A DNA stretch of 64,000 nt from positions 186,001 to 250,000 of the forward strand of contig CAYNEI010000001.1 of NCBI GenBank assembly GCA_964396185.1. The letters run 5' to 3'. Shown here piece after piece: positions 1 to 7,053 of the stretch. Below the pieces are notes generated by a model. The model had not been told where the DNA came from. It searched no databases and worked only from the letters and a program-made list of their open reading frames with translations. The position numbers and the translations under genes are program-made. The stretch's first letter is position 1. Each line of letters opens with the position of its first letter. Source of the DNA: CAYNEI01 sp964396185. GTDB taxonomy: Archaea; Thermoplasmatota; SW-10-69-26.

Positions 1-103
1 CGACAGCACGCTCGTTCGGCATGGCCATAATCAACCCCACAAGCAGGAAGAGGACGCGTACCCGGACCCCACCCTCACCGCGCCCTCTACCGGGCGTCGG
101 ATT

Positions 104-141
104 CTCTCGTCCTTCGTGCTCGTTGTGCCCTTGTGGTGGAT
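104..141 (+). repeat. GTTGTG-rich dispersed repeat, copy 1
   Basis: A stretch built of short units such as TTCGTGCTCGTTGTGCCC and TTGTGGTG lies just after the stop of the minus-strand oxidoreductase. It closely resembles two copies at 57876-57912 and 57983-58019. The first 145 bases hold no other gene that I can support. The similarity is seen directly; calling it a dispersed repeat family is inference from three copies. Confidence 0.5.
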
Positions 142-145
142 CGGT

Positions 146-1297
146 TCACCCAAGCGCGAACCCTTCACGCACCTCGAAGGGCTCTTGGAGGCCCTCGAAG
201 CGCCCGGGATCCAGGTTGTGCGCGGGGTGCGGGGGGTCTCGGTCGAGCAGCAGGTGGGCGGCGATCTCGCCCAATGCGGGGCTTCGCATGAACCCGAACC
301 CGTTCCCGCCTGCGCAGACATGCACGCCCTCCAGGCCCGGGAGGGGGCCCACCAGGGGCCGGGCATCCGGCGTGCCTGCCTCGTAGCCCGCCCAAGCGCG
401 CACGGGCTTGGCTTTAGCGATGGTGGGCCAGCGGTGGGCCAGGCGGGCCGCGAGGTGCTCGCTCAGGCCAGCATCCGCGCGCGGGGGTGCATCGAGATCC
501 TGGTTGGAGAGGTCCGTGCCGTTGCCCGCCACCACCTTGCTGGGCCCCTCGGGACGCCAGTACGTGTGGTGGACGCAGTCGTGCACGCACGGTCCGTGGA
601 TCTCGCCGGCGCCGTGCTCGAACGCGGTGGCTTGGGCCCGGTAGGCCTGCAGCGGGAGCGGGGCGGCCAGGTCCGCCAGGAGATCAGGCGTCCACACCCC
701 GCACGCCACGAGGATCCGGTCCGCGGTGAGCTGGCCGCCATCAGCGAGTTCCACGCGGCCTGGCTCGACCTTGGCGATAGGCTGCCGGGTCCACAGCTCA
801 GCACCCCGAGCGGTGGCTTGGTCGAGCATGGCGTTGACGGCGTCCGTGGTGACCGCCCACCCGTCCCGCTCGGTCACCACGCAGCGCTCGCTCTCGCGGG
901 CCTGGAGGTGCTCGCAGCCCGGGATCGAGGAGAGCTCCCCTGGGGCCACCTCGCTGACGTCGAGGCCTTGGGCGCGCCAGATGCGAAGCGAGCGATCCAT
1001 GGCCTGATCGTCCTCCGGGCCAGTGATGAGCAGGCCACCGGTCTCGTGGTAGCTGAACCGGCCTCCGGCGCGCTCGTCGAGCTCTTTGAACGCGGTGATG
1101 CTGGCCTCCACGAGCGCGATGTCTTCGGGGTGCCAGAGCAGCCGGTTGACCAGGCCGGCCCCCTGGGGGCTGGTGCCGCTGCAGGCCTGGCCCCGGTCGA
1201 CGACCAGGACGTCCTCGCAACCGAGCTCGGTGAGCTGCCACGCCGTGGCAGCGCCCAGAGCACCTGCACCGACGATGAGGACCTCTGCATCCGTCAC
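146..1297 (-). CDS. FAD-dependent amine/amino-acid oxidoreductase (DAO family)
   Basis: This 383-residue protein belongs to the D-amino-acid/glycine/sarcosine oxidase (DAO) superfamily, which oxidises C-N bonds of amino acids or N-methyl amines using FAD. The N-terminus shows the dinucleotide-binding fold with GAGALG at residues 10-15 and the ribose-binding acid of VVDRG near 34. The C-terminus has the FAD-contacting AGGNGFGF stretch followed by SPALGEIAA, typical of glycine oxidase-like members. I chose the GTG at 1297 because it precedes the conserved beta strand directly; the open frame continues upstream to 1825 but that part is antisense to the lipoprotein gene. No signal peptide is seen, so it is probably cytoplasmic. 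The substrate cannot be told from the sequence. Confidence 0.85.
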   Translation of the reverse strand: MTDAEVLIVGAGALGAATAWQLTELGCEDVLVVDRGQACSGTSPQGAGLVNRLLWHPEDIALVEASITAFKELDERAGGRFSYHETGGLLITGPEDDQAMDRSLRIWRAQGLDVSEVAPGELSSIPGCEHLQARESERCVVTERDGWAVTTDAVNAMLDQATARGAELWTRQPIAKVEPGRVELADGGQLTADRILVACGVWTPDLLADLAAPLPLQAYRAQATAFEHGAGEIHGPCVHDCVHHTYWRPEGPSKVVAGNGTDLSNQDLDAPPRADAGLSEHLAARLAHRWPTIAKAKPVRAWAGYEAGTPDARPLVGPLPGLEGVHVCAGGNGFGFMRSPALGEIAAHLLLDRDPPHPAHNLDPGRFEGLQEPFEVREGFALG

Positions 1298-1372
1298 GCG
1301 GGGCCAGGCGTGGCTTGGGCCAAGAGGGTTGCTCCACCCTCCCGGGGGGCGCCTGTCCCGGGGGACCGTGAG

Positions 1373-1380
1373 GCTTAAAG
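1373..1380 (+). promoter_or_regulatory. TATA-like box for lipoprotein gene
   Basis: GCTTAAAG lies 24-31 nt before the ATG at 1404 with no purine-rich ribosome site between, fitting a leaderless archaeal transcript. Confidence 0.55.
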
Positions 1381-1403
1381 GAGAGCCCTGGCCTCCCCGG
1401 CTT

Positions 1404-1952
1404 ATGCGGAGCTGGCTCACGGCTTCCGGTCTGGTAGCGCTCGTCTTGACCGCCGGGTGCCTCGGGGGCGTGGACGCTGCCGAGATCCCGGACCAGACCC
1501 TCTCCCAGGAGGGATGGGAGCTCAAAAGCGAGGAGCGCGACAGCGTCGTGCTGGGCATGGGCGAGAAGGTCTCCCGCGAGTACGGCAAGCGTGGCGGGGT
1601 CGCCGGTGTCATGGGCGTGATGGTCGTGACCGTCAACGACGTGCCCCTGGTGGATGAGAAGAAGTTCATCCCGGGTGCGCTCGAGGAGGTTGAGAAGAGC
1701 CAGGGCATCCAGTTCGAGGAGACCGGAACCACCCAGCTCAGCCTGACCAACCTCGACACCACGGTCTCAGCCACCGAGTACCGGGTCACCAAGGACAACC
1801 TGAACGGGGACGCGGTCCTCTTCACGCCGAACTGCGGCTCGTTCGTCGTCGTGGTGGGCTACGGCGCCAGCGGTGCCGGAGGGGTGGGCTTCGGGGGGGA
1901 GTCGAACTTCTCCCAAGAGGCCCAGCGCGTGGCTCGGACCGTTGCCTGCTAG
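1404..1952 (+). CDS. Hypothetical lipoprotein
   Basis: A 182-residue predicted membrane-anchored lipoprotein. The N-terminus has a short charged head, a hydrophobic core and a lipobox LTAGC with the modified cysteine at residue 19. The rest has no domain that I recognise. The middle (GVAGVMGVMVVTVNDV) and the Gly-rich end (VVVVGYGASGAGGVGF) may be buried beta strands. The ATG is set by the signal peptide and by the TATA-like box 24-31 nt upstream; the longer open frame is antisense to the oxidoreductase. It is transcribed divergently from that oxidoreductase and away from it towards the subtilases. Function unknown. Confidence 0.75.
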   Translation: MRSWLTASGLVALVLTAGCLGGVDAAEIPDQTLSQEGWELKSEERDSVVLGMGEKVSREYGKRGGVAGVMGVMVVTVNDVPLVDEKKFIPGALEEVEKSQGIQFEETGTTQLSLTNLDTTVSATEYRVTKDNLNGDAVLFTPNCGSFVVVVGYGASGAGGVGFGGESNFSQEAQRVARTVAC

Positions 1953-2021
1953 CCGCCACCGGCGCGCGGGGGTGGGTCGGGATGCCCCAGCGACGGGATG
2001 CGCCTGGAGCATCCCGGCAAC

Positions 2022-2060
2022 GGCTAAGTATGACAAAAGGGCTCATGGTGTGAGGCGAGG
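2022..2060 (+). promoter_or_regulatory. Promoter/leader block of subtilase 1
   Basis: The box GGCTAAGTATG (2022-2032), then CTCATGG and GAGGCGAGGC (2051-2060) just before the TTG start. The same order and spacing recur before subtilase 2, and a degenerate version before subtilase 3. The TA-rich box sits about 37 nt from the start codon, leaving a leader of roughly 10 nt with a GAGG ribosome site. Confidence 0.6.
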
Positions 2061-2063
2061 CTG

Positions 2064-4451
2064 TTGCATGCTGGCAAGCTCTTCATCACCGCGCTAGCCC
2101 TGTTGATCGTTCCTGTTGGCCCAGGGGTGGGCCAAGGCTCTACCGCGGCCGACCCGTTGTCGCCCGCCGCGACGATGGAACGCGTGGATGGTGGGGTCCT
2201 TGAACAGGGCTTGCTCGACAAGCTCGAGGATGGCCCCCGCGGGATCATCGTCCACTTCGAGGACACGGTCCCCGCCAACCTGGCCGAGATCCCCGGCATC
2301 CAGCCATCCTACACCTTCGAGAGCATCCCGGCAGCCTACGTCCTAGCCGACGCCGCAGCCGTCGGCACCCTCAGCGCCCTCGACAGCGTCACGTTCATCG
2401 AGGACGCGGAGAAGGCGCTGGCGTTCCATCTCGACTCAGCCACCATCGCCAGCCGGGCCCGCGAGGTCTTCGATCCCACGTTCACCCCTCCAGCCACGAT
2501 CATCGATGAGACCGATCCGACCCCGACCCTCCCTGAGGGCGGGACCATCGACGGGGCCGGTGTCGGCATCGCCGTGGTCGACACGGGCATCGATGGCACG
2601 CACCCCGGCCTGGCAGCTCCCGGCAAGCTCGTGGCCAACCACCTCGTCACCCCGACCGGTGTGGTCGAGGCGGGGGCCTACACCGAGACTGGGACCGGCC
2701 ACGGCACCCGGCTGGCCGGCGTGGCCGCTGGCACCGGGGAAGCGAGCACCGGGCCGGACTGGCGGGGTGCTGCTCCGGGTGCGAGCCTGTACGGCCTCGC
2801 CACATCTCCCGCCGGGACGACCCTGGCGCCAGCCATGGCCTTCGACTGGATCCTCACCCATGGGCTCGACCAGGACCCAGAGATCCGGGTCGTGCTCAAC
2901 GGCTGGAGCTGCGACGACCAGGCCTGCGGAGAACCCGACCAGGCCCACCTGGCGCTGGCTGGACAGCTCGCACAAGCCGGCTTCGTGGTGCTCTTCCCCG
3001 TGGGCAACGACGCGGGCGAAGCACTGGTCTCCCGTGTGAGCACCGAGGCAAGCCTCCAAGTCCAAGGGATCCTCGGGGTCGGCGCCCACGACGACGAGGA
3101 GATCGGTGGCCGCACGGACTGCACCAAGAGCATCTCCAGCCGCGGCAACGCGCTCGATCCTTCCACCTGGCCAGACCTGCTCGCGCCTGGAGACGACGTG
3201 TGGGCCCCCCAGGCCCTGACCATCGACCCCGACACCCGCGTGCCCGTGCTTGAGCGCAAGGCCTACACCTCCACAACAGGCACGTCGCTGGCTGGAGCCC
3301 ATCTCGCCGGGGTCGTGGCACTCTTGCTCCAAGCCAACCCGGCCCTGGATCCTGCAGGGATCGAGCACATCCTCGAGGTCACCGCCCACGAACTCGGCGG
3401 TGCGGATCGGGACTGCGTCGATTACGTGCGCGCAGACCCCACCAACCCGTGGGGTACGGCGAACTTCGCGGCCGGCCATGGCCTCGTGGACGCGGTCGAT
3501 GCCGTCCAGCTCGCGCTGGACTGGACGGGCCTGCCGGACCCGGACGACGCGCCGGAGCTGGAGCCCATCCCCGCGGGGTTCCACGGCCTCGACCCAGTGT
3601 TCACCCCAGACGATGCGCTCGACGGTCCGCTCTACCTCGCCGGTGATGACGCCTTCTCCGAGCAAGCACCAACGGGGACCCTCCCCCATGCCCGGGCCTT
3701 CGCCGACGGGCAGACCGCCGTCCACGCGACCGCCCCCCTGGCCGAGGCCATGACCCTCTCTGCGGCCTACGTTGAGGCGTGGATCGGCACCAACGCCGAG
3801 TGGGGCCCCGTCAAGTGCTCGAGCACCGATTTCGTCGCCGTCGTCGAGGCCATCGACCCCGCCGGCGATGTGACCCAGCTCGGCCGGGGGGCCGATGTCA
3901 ACACCGAGTTCGTGGCCACGGGAGGCCCGTGGCTGCGCGAGCTCCCCGTCGTCTTCGATGAGCCCGTCACCCTGGACACCGACGACAGGATGCGGCTCAC
4001 GCTGGACATCAAGGACGAGTGCATCGGCACCGAGGACCAGTGGATCCTCTACTCCGATGCCGACGCGACCCCAAGCCGGCTTCTGCTTGGCCAGGCAACC
4101 CAGGACATCGCGCCCGATTCCTTCGAGTCCTGCCAACTGCTCGAGCGGGCCGACGAACGTGGCTGCTCGTGGATCGGCGGTGTCCGCCAGGCCGTCCCCC
4201 TGCGATGCGACGGTACCCTGGACCACTACCGTGTCGTCTGGCACGGCCCCCCCGGCTCCGGTGCGGCCATCACTTGCCCCGGCGCCCAGGCCGTCTGCAT
4301 CGTACCAGGCGGCCCCGGCGACCCTTGGGGTACCTGCGAGGCCGTGTCTGCCACCGGGAAGCTCGGTGGCTGGGTCATGGACGCCTGCGTGTACTTCACC
4401 CCGGATGGCCAACAGGTCGAGGGCGAGGGCTTCTGCGTGTTCGAGCCTTGA
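2064..4451 (+). CDS. Secreted subtilisin-like serine protease 1
   Basis: A 795-residue exported protease of the S8 subtilase family. Residues 1-24 form a Sec signal peptide. Residues about 57-125 resemble an I9 inhibitor propeptide, and the catalytic domain spans about 160-480. The triad is visible: Asp173 in VVDTGIDGTHP, His213 in GHGTRLAG and Ser408 in GTSLAGAH, with oxyanion Asn315 in PVGND. About 290 C-terminal residues form a beta-rich domain ending in a cysteine-rich module (GPPGSGAAITC, WGTCEA) shared with the next two genes. The start is TTG, supported by the identical start region of subtilase 3 and the GAGGCGAGG ribosome site. It is first in a tandem array of three; likely role is extracellular protein degradation. 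Confidence 0.93.
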   Translation: MHAGKLFITALALLIVPVGPGVGQGSTAADPLSPAATMERVDGGVLEQGLLDKLEDGPRGIIVHFEDTVPANLAEIPGIQPSYTFESIPAAYVLADAAAVGTLSALDSVTFIEDAEKALAFHLDSATIASRAREVFDPTFTPPATIIDETDPTPTLPEGGTIDGAGVGIAVVDTGIDGTHPGLAAPGKLVANHLVTPTGVVEAGAYTETGTGHGTRLAGVAAGTGEASTGPDWRGAAPGASLYGLATSPAGTTLAPAMAFDWILTHGLDQDPEIRVVLNGWSCDDQACGEPDQAHLALAGQLAQAGFVVLFPVGNDAGEALVSRVSTEASLQVQGILGVGAHDDEEIGGRTDCTKSISSRGNALDPSTWPDLLAPGDDVWAPQALTIDPDTRVPVLERKAYTSTTGTSLAGAHLAGVVALLLQANPALDPAGIEHILEVTAHELGGADRDCVDYVRADPTNPWGTANFAAGHGLVDAVDAVQLALDWTGLPDPDDAPELEPIPAGFHGLDPVFTPDDALDGPLYLAGDDAFSEQAPTGTLPHARAFADGQTAVHATAPLAEAMTLSAAYVEAWIGTNAEWGPVKCSSTDFVAVVEAIDPAGDVTQLGRGADVNTEFVATGGPWLRELPVVFDEPVTLDTDDRMRLTLDIKDECIGTEDQWILYSDADATPSRLLLGQATQDIAPDSFESCQLLERADERGCSWIGGVRQAVPLRCDGTLDHYRVVWHGPPGSGAAITCPGAQAVCIVPGGPGDPWGTCEAVSATGKLGGWVMDACVYFTPDGQQVEGEGFCVFEP

Positions 4452-4490
4452 ACGCCATGCGGGCGGATTCGCGAGAGGCATGCTGGGAAG

Positions 4491-4530
4491 GGCTAAGTAT
4501 GTCAAACGCTCTCATGGGAGGGAGGCGAGG
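4491..4530 (+). promoter_or_regulatory. Promoter/leader block of subtilase 2
   Basis: GGCTAAGTATG, CTCATGG and GAGGCGAGGC occur in the same order and almost the same spacing as before subtilase 1; the TA-rich box again lies about 37 nt before the start codon. The gene therefore probably has its own promoter and is not only read through from subtilase 1. Confidence 0.6.
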
Positions 4531-4533
4531 CCC

Positions 4534-6948
4534 GTGACTTGGAGGAAGCTCTCCGTCGTACTGCTAGCGCTGCTGACCATGCCCATCGCACCCGGCTTGG
4601 CCGGCGGGGAGGGTCTTGAGACCACCTGGGCCGACCCATCACCACCCACCGCGCCGGTAGAACACCTGGGACGCGAAGTGCTTGAGCAAGGCCTGCTGGA
4701 CAAGCTCGAGCAGGGTCCGCGTGGCGTCATCGTCCACTTCGACGACGCCGTCCCCGCCAACCTCGATGACATCCCCGGCATCCAGCCGTCCTACACCTTC
4801 GAGAGCATCCCAGCCGCCTACGTCTTAGCCGACGCCGCAGGCGTCGGTGCGCTGAGCTTCCTCGACGGCGTCACGTTCGTCGAGGACGCATGGAAGCCGC
4901 TGGCGTTCCACCTCGATTCGGCGACCACCGCCAGCCGCGCCAAGGAGGTCTACGACCCGACGTTCACGCCCCCGCCCGCGGCCATCGACGAGACCGACCC
5001 GACGCCCACGCTCCCCGGCGGTGGGACCATCGACGGGGCAGGCGTCACCATCGCCCTGGTCGATTCCGGCCTCGATGCCACCCATCCCGCATTCATAGGG
5101 CCCGGCAAGGTGGCAGGCAACTACCTCGTGACCCCCGCCGGGGTCCTCCCAGGAGGTCCCTACACGGTCCAAGGCGACACACACGGGACCCATATGGCAG
5201 GCGCGGCTGCAGGCACGGGCGCCGAGGCCCACGCGGGTCGCGATCTTCGGGGTGCAGCCCCTGGCGCTTCGCTGGCCATGTTCGCTACGTGGAACACGGG
5301 CCGCGAGAACATCCTGGAGCCCAGCACGATCCACCCAGCCATCGCCTTCGACTGGATCATCCAGAACGGCGCGAGCCTCGACCCGCCGATCCGAGTCGTG
5401 GCCAACGGCTGGAGCTGCGCTGGAGCGCCGTGCGAGGACGCAGACCCGAGCATGGCCCACCTCCAGCTGGCCATCAAGCTGGCCGAGGAGGGTTTCGTCG
5501 TGCTCTTCGCGGTGGGCAACGACCGTGGCCGCGGGGGGGAGAACCGCGTCAGCGCCGAGGCCCGGCTGCCCACGCCCGGCATCATCGGCGTCACCAACCA
5601 CGACGACGAAGAAGGAGGCACCCGCACCGACTGCATCAAGACGAGCGCGAGCCGCGGGGACGCCCAGGACGCCACCACGTGGCCCGATCTGGCCGCCCCC
5701 GGTGACGACGTGACGAGCACCCAGGCCTTCACCATCGACCCGGATAGCCGTGTGCCCGTGCTGGAGCGCAAGACCTACACAGAGACGGACGGGACGTCCA
5801 TCTCGACGGGTCACCTCGCCGGTGTCGTCGCGCTGCTTCTGCAGGCCAACCCCACGCTCACGCCTGCAGAGGTCGAGTACACCCTCAAGGCGACCGCCGA
5901 GAAGCTCCCGGCCGAGACGAAGGGCAACTGCCCGGTCCCCTACGTTCGCGCCGACCCCAGCCATCCCTGGGACGGTGCGAACTTCGCGGCCGGCCACGGT
6001 CTCGTGGACGCCGTCGACGCGGTCAACCTCAGCCTCAACTTCCCGGGCATCCCCGAGACCGCTCCAGAGCTCGAGGCGATCCCCGCGGACTTCGACCTCG
6101 AGATCGAGCGTGTGGGCGTGGACGTCCAGAGGCGACTCTACCTAGACGACGAGGCCGGCTTCGGCGCTGCGCGGCCCACTGGGGAGGCCTCCTCGGTGCG
6201 CGTGCTTCGACCCAACGAGGAGGCCACGTTCACCAGCGAACCCCTCGGCACCCCTTTGGTCGCGGAGGGGATCGACGCAGCCGTCTTCGTCGGCGTCATG
6301 CCAGAGGGCGGTGGCGGCACCTACGACTTCTTCGTCCCGCACTCGCTGGTCCTCCGCCTCGAACGGCTCTCGCCTGATGGAGAGGTCGTGGATGTCACCC
6401 ACGGACGCCTCAACCTCCACATCTCGCCCATCGATGTGATCGTGGAGCGCGACCTGAACCGGGTCCTGTCCAGCCCGATCTCTTTCGAACAAGAGGATCG
6501 GGTCCGGCTGACCGTACGCGTCGTCGATGCGGGCTTGGCAGGGGAGCAGAGCGCGATCTCGAACTGGATCTTGGCTTGGGACAGTAGCCGCCACCCCAGC
6601 AGCATCGGTCTCGGCTCCGTTCTCGATCCTGCCCCCCAGGGGAGCCAGGAGGACTGCCAGGCCGACCCAGACTGCACGTGGATCGACGCTGATCACCCCA
6701 GCCCGTTCGCCGAGTGCAAGGCCGGCCTGAACCGGCTCACCTTCACAGGTCCGCCCGGCTCGAGAGCCATCTACCGGTGCCCCTATGAGACGGCGACCTG
6801 CGAGGTGCCGGGCGATGCTGGGGGTCCGTGGGGGACTTGCGAGGCCGAGATGGTGCTCCCCCAGGGAGCCAACCTCTGGACGACGTGCACCTACACGACA
6901 CCGGATGGATCCATGGACGGGTACGGGAACTGCCTGGCGATCGGATGA
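4534..6948 (+). CDS. Secreted subtilisin-like serine protease 2
   Basis: An 804-residue paralogue of the preceding protease. It has a Sec signal peptide (residues 1-23), an I9-like propeptide (about 60-130), and an S8 catalytic domain with Asp177 (LVDSGLDATHP), His217 (THGTHMAG), Asn329 (AVGND) and Ser422. The serine context is GTSISTGH, in place of the usual GTSMAxPH, a departure to note, although the triad itself is intact. The beta-rich C-terminal domain ends in the shared Cys-rich module (WGTCEA, then a CTYTTPDG motif). The GTG at 4534 is chosen because it opens the signal peptide and follows the GAGGCGAGG site; the open frame upstream overlaps subtilase 1 in another phase. Likely an extracellular protease. 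Confidence 0.92.
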   Translation: MTWRKLSVVLLALLTMPIAPGLAGGEGLETTWADPSPPTAPVEHLGREVLEQGLLDKLEQGPRGVIVHFDDAVPANLDDIPGIQPSYTFESIPAAYVLADAAGVGALSFLDGVTFVEDAWKPLAFHLDSATTASRAKEVYDPTFTPPPAAIDETDPTPTLPGGGTIDGAGVTIALVDSGLDATHPAFIGPGKVAGNYLVTPAGVLPGGPYTVQGDTHGTHMAGAAAGTGAEAHAGRDLRGAAPGASLAMFATWNTGRENILEPSTIHPAIAFDWIIQNGASLDPPIRVVANGWSCAGAPCEDADPSMAHLQLAIKLAEEGFVVLFAVGNDRGRGGENRVSAEARLPTPGIIGVTNHDDEEGGTRTDCIKTSASRGDAQDATTWPDLAAPGDDVTSTQAFTIDPDSRVPVLERKTYTETDGTSISTGHLAGVVALLLQANPTLTPAEVEYTLKATAEKLPAETKGNCPVPYVRADPSHPWDGANFAAGHGLVDAVDAVNLSLNFPGIPETAPELEAIPADFDLEIERVGVDVQRRLYLDDEAGFGAARPTGEASSVRVLRPNEEATFTSEPLGTPLVAEGIDAAVFVGVMPEGGGGTYDFFVPHSLVLRLERLSPDGEVVDVTHGRLNLHISPIDVIVERDLNRVLSSPISFEQEDRVRLTVRVVDAGLAGEQSAISNWILAWDSSRHPSSIGLGSVLDPAPQGSQEDCQADPDCTWIDADHPSPFAECKAGLNRLTFTGPPGSRAIYRCPYETATCEVPGDAGGPWGTCEAEMVLPQGANLWTTCTYTTPDGSMDGYGNCLAIG

Positions 6949-7008
6949 CCGCCCCGCTTCGAGAATACAGGCAGCCGGGGGCCCGATACTCACTGCGTAT
7001 ACGCGCAA

Positions 7009-7050
7009 GCCTTGAAGTAGCACCTCGGGCATGCTCCTGGGAGGCGAGGC
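7009..7050 (+). promoter_or_regulatory. Promoter/leader block of subtilase 3
   Basis: CTTGAAGTAG sits where GCTAAGTATG sits before the other two subtilases (about 37 nt from the start), followed by GGGAGGCGAGGC (7039-7050) at the start codon. The block is recognisable but more diverged. Confidence 0.5.
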
Positions 7051-7053
7051 TGT

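Noticed and set aside
2436..4505. Long minus-strand open frame of 689 codons opposite subtilase 1
   Set aside because: It is antisense to a gene with a full catalytic triad, and its sequence is low-complexity Gly/Val/Asp without domains. High GC makes such shadows common here.
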